DNA of 45,025 bases from DAOTXN01 sp034435435 (GTDB lineage Bacteria > Chloroflexota > Anaerolineae > S140-20): positions 1 to 45,025 of the forward strand of contig DAOTXN010000099.1 in the NCBI GenBank assembly GCA_034435435.1, given 5' to 3'. The notes under the pieces were generated by a model. It was not told the origin of the DNA. It saw only the letters and a list, made by a program, of their open reading frames with translations, and made no database searches. Of this stretch, positions 22,350 through 30,632 are shown one piece after another. The translations under genes were made by a program, and so were the position numbers. Within the stretch, counting starts at the first letter, position 1. Each line of letters starts with the position of its first letter.

Positions 22350-23291
22350 TTAGCCTGTGGTGAGGATATAGTTGCCCACCTTGTTGCGTTTTAGCTCGAC
22401 GATGGCCCCTTGCAGGATACCCTGTTCGTACATACTGCCGGGATTGATGCACAGAGTACGTCTGAGCTTGCGCGTGCCTTTACCTTCGTGAATGTGGCCG
22501 TGCAAGCCGAGCAGGGGCTGGAACGACTCGATGGCCTCCAACACGGCCCGGCTGCCTACGTTGATCAGCGCCCGCCCGGCATAACTGGGGCGCAAATCCG
22601 CATCCAATTCAGGCGCTTCGTCCAACCCGCTGGCGTAGGGGGGCGCGTGAAAATTAAACACTGCATTTTGAGGATCGTGCAACTGAGCGGTAATGGCCTT
22701 GAGCCGCTCGCGCAGCGCGTCGTCGCTCTCTTCCCGGTGCGTGTCCCAAGGGGTGGGGTTGGTCCAGCCACAACTGACCATCTCGTGATGTTCGTCGAGA
22801 GAGATCACGCGCCCTTCGGCCAGCTCGACGTGGCGGGAGGTTTTGATGACCTGATCCAGCTCGAACACGTCGTCGTTGCCTGGGCAGACATAACACCGAA
22901 TCCCCGCGCCATCCAGCTTTTCAGCCGCATACGCCATCCAACGCTCGGCGGTCTGCAGCGCCTGTTTTAGAAACAGCTCGTCCGAGCGGCCCGGCGTGGA
23001 TGAGATTTCGGCCACTTCGTCAGGGTCGGTGACGTAAGGATAGTAGCCCCGGTTCTGAATCGTGCGCACCATCTGATCCACGGCAGCCTGCCCTTCAAGA
23101 AGGGTTTCTTGTTCCAGCAACGTCACTTTGTACGTGTCGTTGCCCTGGGCGACGATAGGCACAATGGCCTTGCCGGTCATGTCGCCGCCCAAAATCAGAA
23201 CATCCGCCGTGTAAAATTTGCCGGCGCTGATGAATTTTTTCCAGCAAATCTCTGAACCGTGGACATCGGTGGCAAAGAACAACTTGGTCAT
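22350..23291 (-). CDS. Metallophosphoesterase
   Basis: A 313-residue calcineurin-like phosphoesterase. The metal-site motifs appear in order: D9-x-H11 (ATDVHGSE), GGDMTGK, CPGNDD (the GNxx site) and GLHGHIHEGKG near the end. It should be a soluble di-metal enzyme cleaving a phosphomonoester or diester; the substrate is unknown. The true start is ATG 23291 with AAAGGA upstream; 75 codons of open frame before it lie over the promoter and operator. It is followed 138 bases later by the permease gene on the same strand. Confidence 0.88.
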   Translation of the reverse strand: MTKLFFATDVHGSEICWKKFISAGKFYTADVLILGGDMTGKAIVPIVAQGNDTYKVTLLEQETLLEGQAAVDQMVRTIQNRGYYPYVTDPDEVAEISSTPGRSDELFLKQALQTAERWMAYAAEKLDGAGIRCYVCPGNDDVFELDQVIKTSRHVELAEGRVISLDEHHEMVSCGWTNPTPWDTHREESDDALRERLKAITAQLHDPQNAVFNFHAPPYASGLDEAPELDADLRPSYAGRALINVGSRAVLEAIESFQPLLGLHGHIHEGKGTRKLRRTLCINPGSMYEQGILQGAIVELKRNKVGNYILTTG

Positions 23292-23443
23292 GTGAGTTTC
23301 CTTTCCCAGCAGACCGCCGTGGATCGAGTCAACTATTAGCAAGGATGCAAAAAGAATCCTGATGCATCTTTTTTGTGAGGATAGATGGAACCTGGTCAAG
23401 AGTGGCAGAGCCGTCCAGGTCGAGGCATGACAATGCCCGGACA

Positions 23444-23457
23444 CTGGTATACACCAA
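23444..23457 (-). promoter_or_regulatory. Operator-like palindrome, copy 3 (phosphoesterase)
   Basis: On the minus strand TTGGTGT-ATACCAG, starting 3 bases after the -10 box. With one extra flanking base it is nearly the exact reverse complement of the dpp site at 8674-8687. The dyad covers the expected transcription start. Confidence 0.55.
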
Positions 23458-23460
23458 TTC

Positions 23461-23489
23461 AATTTAGCACAAATTGTTAGATTTGTCAA
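23461..23489 (-). promoter_or_regulatory. Promoter of the phosphoesterase/permease unit
   Basis: TTGACA (23489-23484), 17 bases, TAAATT (23466-23461), with TGC before the -10 box. The spacer end ATTTGTGC is shared with the dpp promoter. Confidence 0.75.
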
Positions 23490-23544
23490 ACCAATTTCCA
23501 TCTGAGCCATTGGCAAACGCAGAGTTCGCCAGTCTTGGGCTTGA

Positions 23545-23574
23545 TTGGACGAATGCGGCGAGATAGGCTACAAT
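23545..23574 (+). promoter_or_regulatory. Probable promoter of the PP2C gene
   Basis: TTGGAC (23545-23550), 18 bases, TACAAT (23569-23574), 58 bases before the ATG. The -10 box is good, the -35 box weaker and the spacer one base long. Confidence 0.5.
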
Positions 23575-23631
23575 AAGCCCCGGAGAACAGCAGTTGCGGC
23601 TTGTGCGTTATTACAATCAGGGGAGCTGCTC

Positions 23632-24609
23632 ATGAAACAATACAAACTCGACGCCGCCGGGCTTTCCGACCGGGGTATAAAACGGGATCACAACGAAGAT
23701 GCCTGGGCGGGACCTCCCGCTCAACTCAAAGAGGAGCAGCTTGCCAATAAAGGCTGGCTGTACGTGGTGGCCGACGGCGTGGGCGGCCACCTGGCCGGCG
23801 ACGTCGCCAGCCAGATAGCCGTCGAGATCATCCAACAACAGTATTACGCCGACCCCTCGCCCGACGTGGCGACCAGCCTGACAGCGGCCATCCAGACCGC
23901 CAGCGACCTGATCGGCCAGGAAGCGGCTGCCAAGCTCGAGCAGCGCGGCATGAGCACCACGGTCACGGCGGCCGTCTTGCGCGGCGAGCGATTGATCGTG
24001 GCGAACGTGGGCGACAGTCGCACGTTTCTCATCCCCGGCAAACACAGCCGGGAGCGCACCGAGCACGTCCGGCAGATCACCACCGACCACACCTGGGTCG
24101 AGGAGCAGGTGCAGGCCGGGATCATTACCCACGAAGAAGCGGCCCGGCATCCACAGCGCAACATTATCACGCGCTCTCTGGGCAGCGACCAAAAACTTTA
24201 CGTGGACATTTTCGAAGAGCCAGTAGCCCCCGGCGACGCCGTGCTGCTGTGTAGCGACGGTCTGAGCAACATGGTCACGATGGATGAAATCGGGAGTACG
24301 GTCCAAGCCGGACGCACGCCCGAAGCGACCGTGCGCCAATTGGTCGAGCTGGCCAAACAGCGCGGCGCCCCCGACAACGTCACGGCGGTCCTGCTCAAGA
24401 TCCAGCGTCCAAGCGCAGGCATCGGCCAAGTGCGCTCAATGGCGATCGTTCTAGGCTTGATCGCCGGGGTGTTGGCGTGGGTGTTGTTGACCCAGAACGG
24501 CGAGAGACAGCCCGTGTCGCCGCTATCGCCGCTATCGCCGCTGCCACCCACATCGTCCTTAATCCTGCAGCAGCCGTTGATGGCCTTTTTCAAGATTGGG
24601 ATAGGGTGA
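23632..24609 (+). CDS. PP2C-type serine/threonine protein phosphatase
   Basis: A 325-residue metal-dependent phosphatase. Motifs in order: DRGIKRDHNEDAW (metal aspartate D23), VVADGVGGHLAGDVAS, ANVGDSRTFL, ITTDHTWVEEQ, LLCSDGLSNMV and GAPDNVTAVLLK, the last with the metal aspartate. After residue ~255 come one hydrophobic helix (SMAIVLGLIAGVLAWVLL) and a short tail of SPLSPLSPLPP encoded by 9-base repeats. So the phosphatase domain is cytoplasmic with a C-terminal membrane anchor. No Ser/Thr kinase gene lies in the window. ATG 23632 has GGGGAG upstream; 29 codons of open frame before it are not needed. The peptidase gene follows after 6 bases. Confidence 0.92.
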   Translation: MKQYKLDAAGLSDRGIKRDHNEDAWAGPPAQLKEEQLANKGWLYVVADGVGGHLAGDVASQIAVEIIQQQYYADPSPDVATSLTAAIQTASDLIGQEAAAKLEQRGMSTTVTAAVLRGERLIVANVGDSRTFLIPGKHSRERTEHVRQITTDHTWVEEQVQAGIITHEEAARHPQRNIITRSLGSDQKLYVDIFEEPVAPGDAVLLCSDGLSNMVTMDEIGSTVQAGRTPEATVRQLVELAKQRGAPDNVTAVLLKIQRPSAGIGQVRSMAIVLGLIAGVLAWVLLTQNGERQPVSPLSPLSPLPPTSSLILQQPLMAFFKIGIG

Positions 24610-24615
24610 GAGTTT

Positions 24616-25989
24616 ATGGTCCAACCAGCCATCGCATGGGTGCGCGCCCGGCGCGACGAACACCTGGCACAACTCAAAGACTTGCTGACCATCCCTAGCG
24701 TCAGCGCCCAGACCGAGCACCGGGCCGACATGTTGCGGGCCGCCGAATGGCTGGCCGGGCACATGCGAGCCATCGGCCTGACCCAGGTAGACGTTCACCT
24801 GACCGAAGGGTACCCTATCGTCTGCGCGAGTTGGGAGGAGGACCCCGCCGCCCCCACCGTGCTGATCTACGGCCACTATGACGTGCAGCCGCCCGACCCG
24901 TTGGACTTGTGGCACACCCCACCCTTTAAGCCGAGCGTGCGCGACGGGAACTTGTACGCCCGAGGCGCAACAGACAACAAAGGCCAGTTGTTCACCCACC
25001 TGAAGGCCCTTGAAGCCTTTATGCAGACCGCCGGCCGGCCGCCGGTCAACATCAAATTCCTGGTCGAAGGCGAGGAAGAGATCGGCAGCCGCAGCCTGGC
25101 CGGTTTTGTGGCCGACAACTGCGCCTGCTTTGACGCCGACATCGCCCTCATCTCCGACTCGCACATCCTGGCCCCGGATCAACCGGCGCTGCTATACGGC
25201 CTGCGCGGGCTGTGCTACATGGAGATCGAGCTGCACGGGCCGTCGCACGACCTGCACTCGGGCAGCTTTGGCGGCGCGGTGCACAACCCGGCGGAGGTGC
25301 TGTGTCACATCGTCGCGGCGCTCAAGGACAGGCAGGGCCGCATGACCATCCCCGGCTTCTACGACCGGGTGATCCCGTTGAGCGACGACGAGCGGGCCGA
25401 ATTGGCCCGGGTCCCCTTTAGCGAGGAGCAGTTCCGCCGCGAGACGGGGGTCAGCCAGACCTGGGGCGAGGTTGGCTATTCGGTATTGGAGCAAATCAGC
25501 GCCCGGCCCACGCTGGATGTGAACGGGCTGGTGGCCGGCTATACCGGCGAAGGCGGCAAGACGGTCATCCCGGCCTGGGCGCAGGCCAAAGTGAGCATGC
25601 GCCTGGTCGCAAACCAGGACCCGGTGGAGATCGAGCGTCTTTTCATCGCTTACGTCAAATCATTGACGCCCCCTACCATGCAACTGACGGTGCGCAACTG
25701 GGGCCTGGCCAAACCGGCCCTGGTGGACCGCAACATCCCGGCCATGCAGGCCGCCGTGCGGGCCTACGAGCGCGGCTTTGGCGCGACGCCGGTGTTTATG
25801 CGGGAGGGAGGATCGATCCCCGTGGTGACGCTGCTCAAGGAAACGCTGGGCGTGGACACGGTGTTGATGGGCTTTGGCCTGCCCGACGACAACCTGCACA
25901 GCCCCAACGAAAAGCTGCGCCTGGACAACTTTTATCGGGGTATCGAGACGGCTATCCATTTTCTGGTCGAATACGCCGCCTGCTGTTGA
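24616..25989 (+). CDS. M20 family dipeptidase/carboxypeptidase
   Basis: A 457-residue zinc peptidase of the M20 family (CNDP-like dipeptidases, ArgE/DapE relatives). The metal and catalytic residues are visible in LIYGHYDVQPPDP (H and D), RGATDNKGQ, VEGEEEIGSRSL (catalytic EE) and HDLHSGSFGG of the lid domain. It should cut dipeptides or other short peptides in the cytoplasm, which would suit the peptide importer encoded upstream. Gene order suggests co-transcription with the PP2C gene. A strong terminator follows. Confidence 0.93.
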   Translation: MVQPAIAWVRARRDEHLAQLKDLLTIPSVSAQTEHRADMLRAAEWLAGHMRAIGLTQVDVHLTEGYPIVCASWEEDPAAPTVLIYGHYDVQPPDPLDLWHTPPFKPSVRDGNLYARGATDNKGQLFTHLKALEAFMQTAGRPPVNIKFLVEGEEEIGSRSLAGFVADNCACFDADIALISDSHILAPDQPALLYGLRGLCYMEIELHGPSHDLHSGSFGGAVHNPAEVLCHIVAALKDRQGRMTIPGFYDRVIPLSDDERAELARVPFSEEQFRRETGVSQTWGEVGYSVLEQISARPTLDVNGLVAGYTGEGGKTVIPAWAQAKVSMRLVANQDPVEIERLFIAYVKSLTPPTMQLTVRNWGLAKPALVDRNIPAMQAAVRAYERGFGATPVFMREGGSIPVVTLLKETLGVDTVLMGFGLPDDNLHSPNEKLRLDNFYRGIETAIHFLVEYAACC

Positions 25990-26014
25990 GCGTAATGTCA
26001 TGGCAAATGGAGAC

Positions 26015-26046
26015 GCCCGGCGCTTTGGAAGCGCCGGGCTTTTTTT
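26015..26046 (+). terminator. Intrinsic terminator after the peptidase gene
   Basis: GCCCGGCGCTT and AAGCGCCGGGC form an 11-bp stem around a 3-base loop, followed directly by seven T residues (26040-26046). It ends the PP2C/peptidase unit. Confidence 0.95.
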
Positions 26047-26142
26047 GTGGTCCGGTCACTTTTCCCGCCAATTGGCTCTACACAGGCAGGTTGTTTTGGG
26101 CTAAAATGAACTCGATGGAGCAAGCCACCAGCAGGCCAATGG

Positions 26143-27675
26143 ATGGGTAATGATATGGAGATCCCGCTGGACCGCGACAGCGCGTTGCCGCTTTACTTGC
26201 AAATTCAGCAACACCTCACCCGCCTGATCCGCGAGGGGGCGCTGGCCCCACACACCCCTCTGCCGGCCACGCGCCAACTGGCCGCCGACCTGGGCGTGAA
26301 CCGCATCACGGTGAGCAACGCCTACGCCGAGCTGGAGGCGGCCGGGCTGGTGTATGCCCAGACGGGGCGCGGGACGTTCGTGGGCGAATTGCCCACCGGG
26401 ACGCCATTGAATCGCGCCCCCGCCCAAGACGACACTCAACCGCTGTGGCAACAGGCCCTGGCCGCCCGGCCCCTGCCCTCCACCGACGGCCAGTGGCGCA
26501 GGCTGATGGGCCAGGCCAATGGGCCGGGCGTCATCTCGTTCGCCGGCGGCGTGCCTGACCTGGACACCTTTCCCGTGGACGACTTTCGCAAGGCCATGCA
26601 GGCAGTGTTCTCCCGCGACGGCCAGGCCGCGCTGGATTACGACCCCGTGCAGGGCTATCCGCCGCTGCGCGAGGCCATCGCCCGCTTTCTGGGCGAGCAG
26701 GGCATCGCCGTGGGCGCAGACGAGATTTTTATCGCCTCCGGCTCGCAGCAGGCGCTCAGTCTGGCGGCGATGGCGCTGTGCCGGCCGGGTGACACGGTGC
26801 TGGTCGAGAGTCCTACCTACGCCAACGCCCTGCAGCTCTTTCGTTGGCTGGAGACCCGGCTGGTGGGTATACCGATGGACGATGAAGGCATGCGGGTGGA
26901 CCTGTTGGAGCACCTGCTGCAACACCAGCGTCCGCGCCTGCTGTACACCATCCCCACCTTCCACAACCCCACCGGCGCGACGCTGAGCGGGCGGCGGCGG
27001 CGCGAGCTGCTGGCCCTGGCCGGGCGCTACGGCTTGCCGGTGATCGAGGACGATTATCTGGGCGACCTGCGCTACGACGGGGCGCGCGAGCCGTCGCTGC
27101 GGGCGCTGGACCGGGACGGGAACGTGATCCACGTCAGCACGTTTTCCAAAATGCTCATGCCCGGCCCGCGCGTGGGTTATGTGCTGGCGCGTGGGCCGCT
27201 GCTGGAGCGATTGGTAGACCTGAAGCGGCAGACCGACCTGGGCACGTCGGGGCTGATCCAACGGGCGTTAGAGGTATACATCGGCGAGGGGCGCTGGCGG
27301 GCGCACACTCGGCGGGTGAGCCGGGTTTATCGGGGGCGGCGCGACGCGATGGCGGCGGCGATGCAGCAGCACTTTCCACCCCAGGCTCAATGGAGCACAC
27401 CCAAAGGGGGGTTTTTCGTGTGGGTGCGCCTGCCAGAGGGGGTATCTATACACGACCTGTACCGGGCAGCGCTCGAGCGCGGGGTGGCATTTGCGCCGGG
27501 TCCGCTCTTTTTCCCCGGCCCGCCAGCCTACCCGGCCTTCCGGCTCAGCTTTGCCGGGCATCCACCCGAGCGCATCGCCGAAGGCATCGAACGGCTGAGT
27601 GAGGCGCTGCGCGAGGTGTTGGGACGCGAACGCAGCGCAGAGTTGCCGGGCCAGCGGGTTCAAATGCCGGTGTGA
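26143..27675 (+). CDS. pdxR: MocR/PdxR-type regulator (GntR wHTH plus aminotransferase fold)
   Basis: A 510-residue regulator. Residues ~5-75 are a GntR winged helix (LYLQIQQHLTRLIREG, then LAADLGVNRITVSNAYAEL). Residues ~115-490 are a fold-type I aminotransferase domain, with the PLP lysine at K336 in STFSKMLMPGPRVGY. MocR proteins that bind PLP control vitamin B6 synthesis; the pdxS and pdxT genes just downstream make that role (PdxR) likely. A TAAAAT -10-like box lies at 26102-26107 but no good -35 was found. The ATG at 26143 has GGATGGG rather than a strong ribosome site; ATG 26155 is an alternative. Confidence 0.88.
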   Translation: MGNDMEIPLDRDSALPLYLQIQQHLTRLIREGALAPHTPLPATRQLAADLGVNRITVSNAYAELEAAGLVYAQTGRGTFVGELPTGTPLNRAPAQDDTQPLWQQALAARPLPSTDGQWRRLMGQANGPGVISFAGGVPDLDTFPVDDFRKAMQAVFSRDGQAALDYDPVQGYPPLREAIARFLGEQGIAVGADEIFIASGSQQALSLAAMALCRPGDTVLVESPTYANALQLFRWLETRLVGIPMDDEGMRVDLLEHLLQHQRPRLLYTIPTFHNPTGATLSGRRRRELLALAGRYGLPVIEDDYLGDLRYDGAREPSLRALDRDGNVIHVSTFSKMLMPGPRVGYVLARGPLLERLVDLKRQTDLGTSGLIQRALEVYIGEGRWRAHTRRVSRVYRGRRDAMAAAMQQHFPPQAQWSTPKGGFFVWVRLPEGVSIHDLYRAALERGVAFAPGPLFFPGPPAYPAFRLSFAGHPPERIAEGIERLSEALREVLGRERSAELPGQRVQMPV

Positions 27676-27726
27676 GCGGGACACGGAAGACGAAGGACGA
27701 AAAACGAATCGGCGACGGGGATTCAC

Positions 27727-27755
27727 TTGACACAGTAGAACGTCCGTGCTATCCT
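27727..27755 (+). promoter_or_regulatory. Promoter of the LAGLIDADG gene
   Basis: TTGACA (27727-27732), 17 bases, TATCCT (27750-27755), with TGC before the -10 box. Just upstream, 27683-27720 is A/G-rich with repeated GACGAA-type words of no clear meaning. Confidence 0.78.
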
Positions 27756-27792
27756 GATTGCCCAAGAGTCATCTGGGAAAGGAGGGTAGCCA

Positions 27793-28941
27793 ATGTCGAG
27801 ACACAAACAGGATACAAAGCGCCAACGCCGCATCCACAAAAAAACATTAGAGCAACTGTACTATGAGGAAGGACTCACTCAGGCCGAAATAGCCGCTCAG
27901 TTAGGATGCAGCAAAACCTTTGTTTATCAGCGAATGAAAGAATATGGTCTGAAAACCCGTACCCAGGCCGATTATGTCCAGATTACCCTACCGCGTGACG
28001 AGTTGTACGAGCTATACATCACCCAAGGTAAGACGTATGAAACCATCGCCGCTCACTTTGATTGCAGTGTGCATACTGTCAGGAAACAGATGCGTGTTTA
28101 TGACATCTCTGCTCGAACGCGCGCCGAGCGTCCGTTGATAGAGTTGCCCTACGATGAACTGTACGAGCTATACACACACCAAAGCCTGGGCGTGGATGTG
28201 ATTGCAGCCCGACTCGGGTACAGCCGGAACACTGTTTTGAGATGCTTGCGAGACCATGGCATTCCCGTGCGGCCATCCGGCACGCCGCAGAGGCAATATG
28301 TACCGCCTCAAGTATACGCCAGCATTACACCCGATGTAGCGTATGCACTGGGTCTGCTGGCGGCCGATGGTTGTCTGAACAAGAACTATAATCAGGTAGT
28401 TCTAACGTCAACCGAACCGGAAATCATTGCCTTGTTTGCAGGGTGTCTCCAATTGGACCCAGACCTTGAACCGTATGTAGTAAAACGCAATGGCAAATGG
28501 AAGCCAACGTATATGCTTTATTTTTCCGACCCCGGCTTTCGCGTCTTTTTGGAACATATAGGATTGTCGCCTGCCAAGAGCAAGACAATTGGTCCATTAA
28601 AGATCCCTGATCAAGTGTTCAGTGATTTTATACGCGGTGTGTGGGATGGTGATGGTTGTTGGCACATCCATCGCAAACCCAGGCGTTCGGCGTCGCATCC
28701 TGGCTACCTGCGAGGAACGTTGACTTCGGCCAGCCCAGCCTTTTTAGAGTGGATACAAACCACCGTTGAGCGAATCGTCGGCTTGTGCGGCCATATCTAC
28801 GGTATACGCTTGGTGTACTATGGTCGTGAGGCGGTCGCGTTGGGAGAGTGGTTATACTGGGCGCCAGACATACCTGCCCTCTCGCGCAAGCGCTCCATCT
28901 GGGAACGGTTCTCCGATCGGAGTCACGCGCCGTCTGGATGA
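27793..28941 (+). CDS. LAGLIDADG homing-endonuclease-like protein with three HTH repeats
   Basis: A 382-residue protein. Three similar ~50-residue helix-turn-helix units occupy residues ~18-52, 67-105 and 118-157: each has LY..G.T...IAA.LGCS...V...M...G or close. From ~180 is a LAGLIDADG domain with two motifs, ALGLLAADG (D192) and FIRGVWDGDG (D285 and D287), as in single-chain endonucleases. The acidic residues needed for cutting are present. It has its own promoter and AAAGGAGGG ribosome site. It is free-standing, not within an intron or intein, and sits between pdxR and pdxS. It could be a mobile nuclease or a domesticated DNA-binding protein. Confidence 0.85.
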   Translation: MSRHKQDTKRQRRIHKKTLEQLYYEEGLTQAEIAAQLGCSKTFVYQRMKEYGLKTRTQADYVQITLPRDELYELYITQGKTYETIAAHFDCSVHTVRKQMRVYDISARTRAERPLIELPYDELYELYTHQSLGVDVIAARLGYSRNTVLRCLRDHGIPVRPSGTPQRQYVPPQVYASITPDVAYALGLLAADGCLNKNYNQVVLTSTEPEIIALFAGCLQLDPDLEPYVVKRNGKWKPTYMLYFSDPGFRVFLEHIGLSPAKSKTIGPLKIPDQVFSDFIRGVWDGDGCWHIHRKPRRSASHPGYLRGTLTSASPAFLEWIQTTVERIVGLCGHIYGIRLVYYGREAVALGEWLYWAPDIPALSRKRSIWERFSDRSHAPSG

Positions 28942-28998
28942 AAACGGTTGTTGCCTCATCTAAATTGAGATCCGATTTTAACTGCTTGGAGGTTTGAA

Positions 28999-29886
28999 AT
29001 GAACAAAGAGACTGGTACAACTACAGTGAAGCGAGGCCTCGCGCAAATGTTGAAAGGGGGAGTGGTGGCCGACGTCGTGACGGCCGAGCACGCCCGCATC
29101 GCCGAAGAGGCCGGGGCGTGCGCGGTGATGGCGCTGGAGCGCGTACCGGCCGACATCCGCGCCCACGGCGGCGTGGCCCGCATGAGCGACCCGGCGCTGA
29201 TCGTCGAGATTATGGAAGCGGTCAGCATCCCGGTGATGGCCAAGTGTCGCATCGGGCATTTCGTCGAGGCGCAGATTTTGGAGGCGCTGGGCGTGGATTA
29301 CATCGACGAGAGCGAGGTGCTCACCCCCGCCGACGAAGCGCATCACATTGACAAGCACGGCTTCAAGGTGCCTTTTGTGTGCGGCTGCCGGAACTTGGGC
29401 GAAGCGCTGCGGCGCATCGGCGAGGGGGCGGCGATGATCCGCACCAAGGGCGAGGCCGGCACGGGCGACGTGGTGGAGGCGGTGCGGCACGCCCGCGCCG
29501 TGCTGGGCGAGATTCGCCGCCTGACGGCCATGCGCGAGGATGAGATGATGACCTACGCCAAAGAGATCGGCGCACCCTATGAGCTGGTCAAAGAGACGGC
29601 CGAGCTGGGCCGCCTGCCGGTGGTCAACTTTGCCGCCGGAGGCGTGGCAACGCCCGCCGACGCAGCCCTGATGATGCAATTGGGCGTGGATGGCGTGTTC
29701 GTGGGCAGCGGCATTTTCAAAAGCGGCAACCCGGCGCTGCGGGCAAAAGCCATCGTGCAGGCCGTGACTCACTACGACGATCCGAAAATCCTGGCCGAGA
29801 TCAGCAAGGGGCTGGGCGAGCCGATGGTGGGCATCGGCGTGACCACGCTGGCAGAGAATGAGCGGCTGGCAGTGCGGGGGTGGTAG
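28999..29886 (+). CDS. pdxS: Pyridoxal 5'-phosphate synthase, synthase subunit PdxS
   Basis: A 295-residue TIM-barrel synthase that makes PLP from ribose-5-phosphate, glyceraldehyde-3-phosphate and ammonia. It shows the conserved GGVVADVVTAEHARIAEEAGA start, the first catalytic lysine in VMAKCRIGHFVEAQIL, the second in MIRTKGEAGTG and the phosphate-binding GVFVGSGIFKS. Length is normal. GGAGG lies 7 bases before the ATG. pdxT, for the glutaminase subunit, follows 39 bases later. Control by the upstream PdxR is likely. Confidence 0.97.
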   Translation: MNKETGTTTVKRGLAQMLKGGVVADVVTAEHARIAEEAGACAVMALERVPADIRAHGGVARMSDPALIVEIMEAVSIPVMAKCRIGHFVEAQILEALGVDYIDESEVLTPADEAHHIDKHGFKVPFVCGCRNLGEALRRIGEGAAMIRTKGEAGTGDVVEAVRHARAVLGEIRRLTAMREDEMMTYAKEIGAPYELVKETAELGRLPVVNFAAGGVATPADAALMMQLGVDGVFVGSGIFKSGNPALRAKAIVQAVTHYDDPKILAEISKGLGEPMVGIGVTTLAENERLAVRGW

Positions 29887-29925
29887 TCAGTCGCCAGCAG
29901 ACAGTAAATAGGGGACGTTGAAGGG

Positions 29926-30486
29926 ATGAGGATTGGTGTGTTGGCCCTGCAGGGGGCGTTTATCGAGCACGAAAAGATGCTGGATCGGTTGGGCGCACAG
30001 CCGGTCGAGGTGCGCTTGCCAGAGCAGTTGGCCGGGCTGGATGGGTTAATTATCCCCGGCGGCGAATCGACCACCATCGGCAAGCTGGCGACGGATTTTG
30101 GGTTGATGGAGCCGCTACGCCGTTTCGCTGCCGGGCGACCGACGTGGGGCACGTGCGCCGGGCTGATCTTTTTGGCCCGCGACGCCGGTCGTCCGCAGCC
30201 ACTGCTGGGCCTGATGGACGTGGCGGTAGCGCGCAATGCGTTTGGGCGGCAGGTGGAAAGCTTTGAGGCCGACCTGAAAGTGCCGGTTTTGGGCGAGCCG
30301 CCCTTCCCGGCGGTGTTTATTCGGGCCCCGCTCATCGAGCGCGTGGGACCGGGTGTGGAGGTGCTGGCGTGGCTGGCCGACGGACGAATCGTGGCCGCGC
30401 GACAGGGGCGCTGGATGGTCACGGCCTTTCATCCCGAACTGACCGACGACGATCGGTTTCATCGCTTGTTCCTAAAAAGCTGTTAA
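29926..30486 (+). CDS. pdxT: Pyridoxal 5'-phosphate synthase, glutaminase subunit PdxT
   Basis: A 186-residue class I glutaminase that feeds ammonia to PdxS. It contains PGGESTTIGKLA, the nucleophile C77 in GTCAGLIFLA and the H169/E171 dyad in FHPEL, which completes the triad. It begins MRIGVLALQGAF, typical of the family. GAAGGG precedes the ATG. A strong terminator follows the gene. Confidence 0.97.
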   Translation: MRIGVLALQGAFIEHEKMLDRLGAQPVEVRLPEQLAGLDGLIIPGGESTTIGKLATDFGLMEPLRRFAAGRPTWGTCAGLIFLARDAGRPQPLLGLMDVAVARNAFGRQVESFEADLKVPVLGEPPFPAVFIRAPLIERVGPGVEVLAWLADGRIVAARQGRWMVTAFHPELTDDDRFHRLFLKSC

Positions 30487-30506
30487 ATCCGGCAAAGCCA
30501 GATCAG

Positions 30507-30548
30507 AAAACCTTCCGGGAAGCTAGGCTTCCCGGAAGGTTTGTTTTT
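30507..30548 (+). terminator. Intrinsic terminator after pdxT
   Basis: CCTTCCGGGAAGC (30511-30523) and GCTTCCCGGAAGG (30527-30539) pair perfectly around TAG. AAAA before the stem and TTTGTTTTT after it extend the structure, so termination is likely in both directions. Confidence 0.95.
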
Positions 30549-30556
30549 GGAGCCAC

Positions 30557-30585
30557 TTGCAAAATATAATAAGCAATGCTATAGT
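30557..30585 (+). promoter_or_regulatory. Promoter of dnaN
   Basis: TTGCAA (30557-30562), 17 bases, TATAGT (30580-30585), with TGC before the -10 box. It lies directly after the pdxT terminator, 48 bases before the start codon. Confidence 0.75.
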
Positions 30586-30632
30586 TTATCTATCGTCTTA
30601 ACCCACGCCGGCTTTGTTATTTGGAGGTCTGC

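Larger units (their letters stand above)
23292..23631. other. Divergent region between the phosphoesterase and PP2C genes
   Basis: A 340-base gap containing the phosphoesterase promoter and operator on the minus strand and a PP2C promoter on the plus strand. The phosphoesterase leader is about 160 bases; no further structure was recognised in it. Confidence 0.6.

Noticed and set aside
26101..27261. Minus-strand open frame of 386 codons over pdxR
   Set aside because: Its composition (H, Q, R, P, G rich) is that of an antisense frame; pdxR has full wHTH and aminotransferase evidence.
26143..27675. PdxR as the repressor of the three TTGGTRTAYAYCAR sites
   Set aside because: It has a GntR-type domain, but its place next to pdxST points to B6 control and none of the three sites lies near pdxS. 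No evidence links them.
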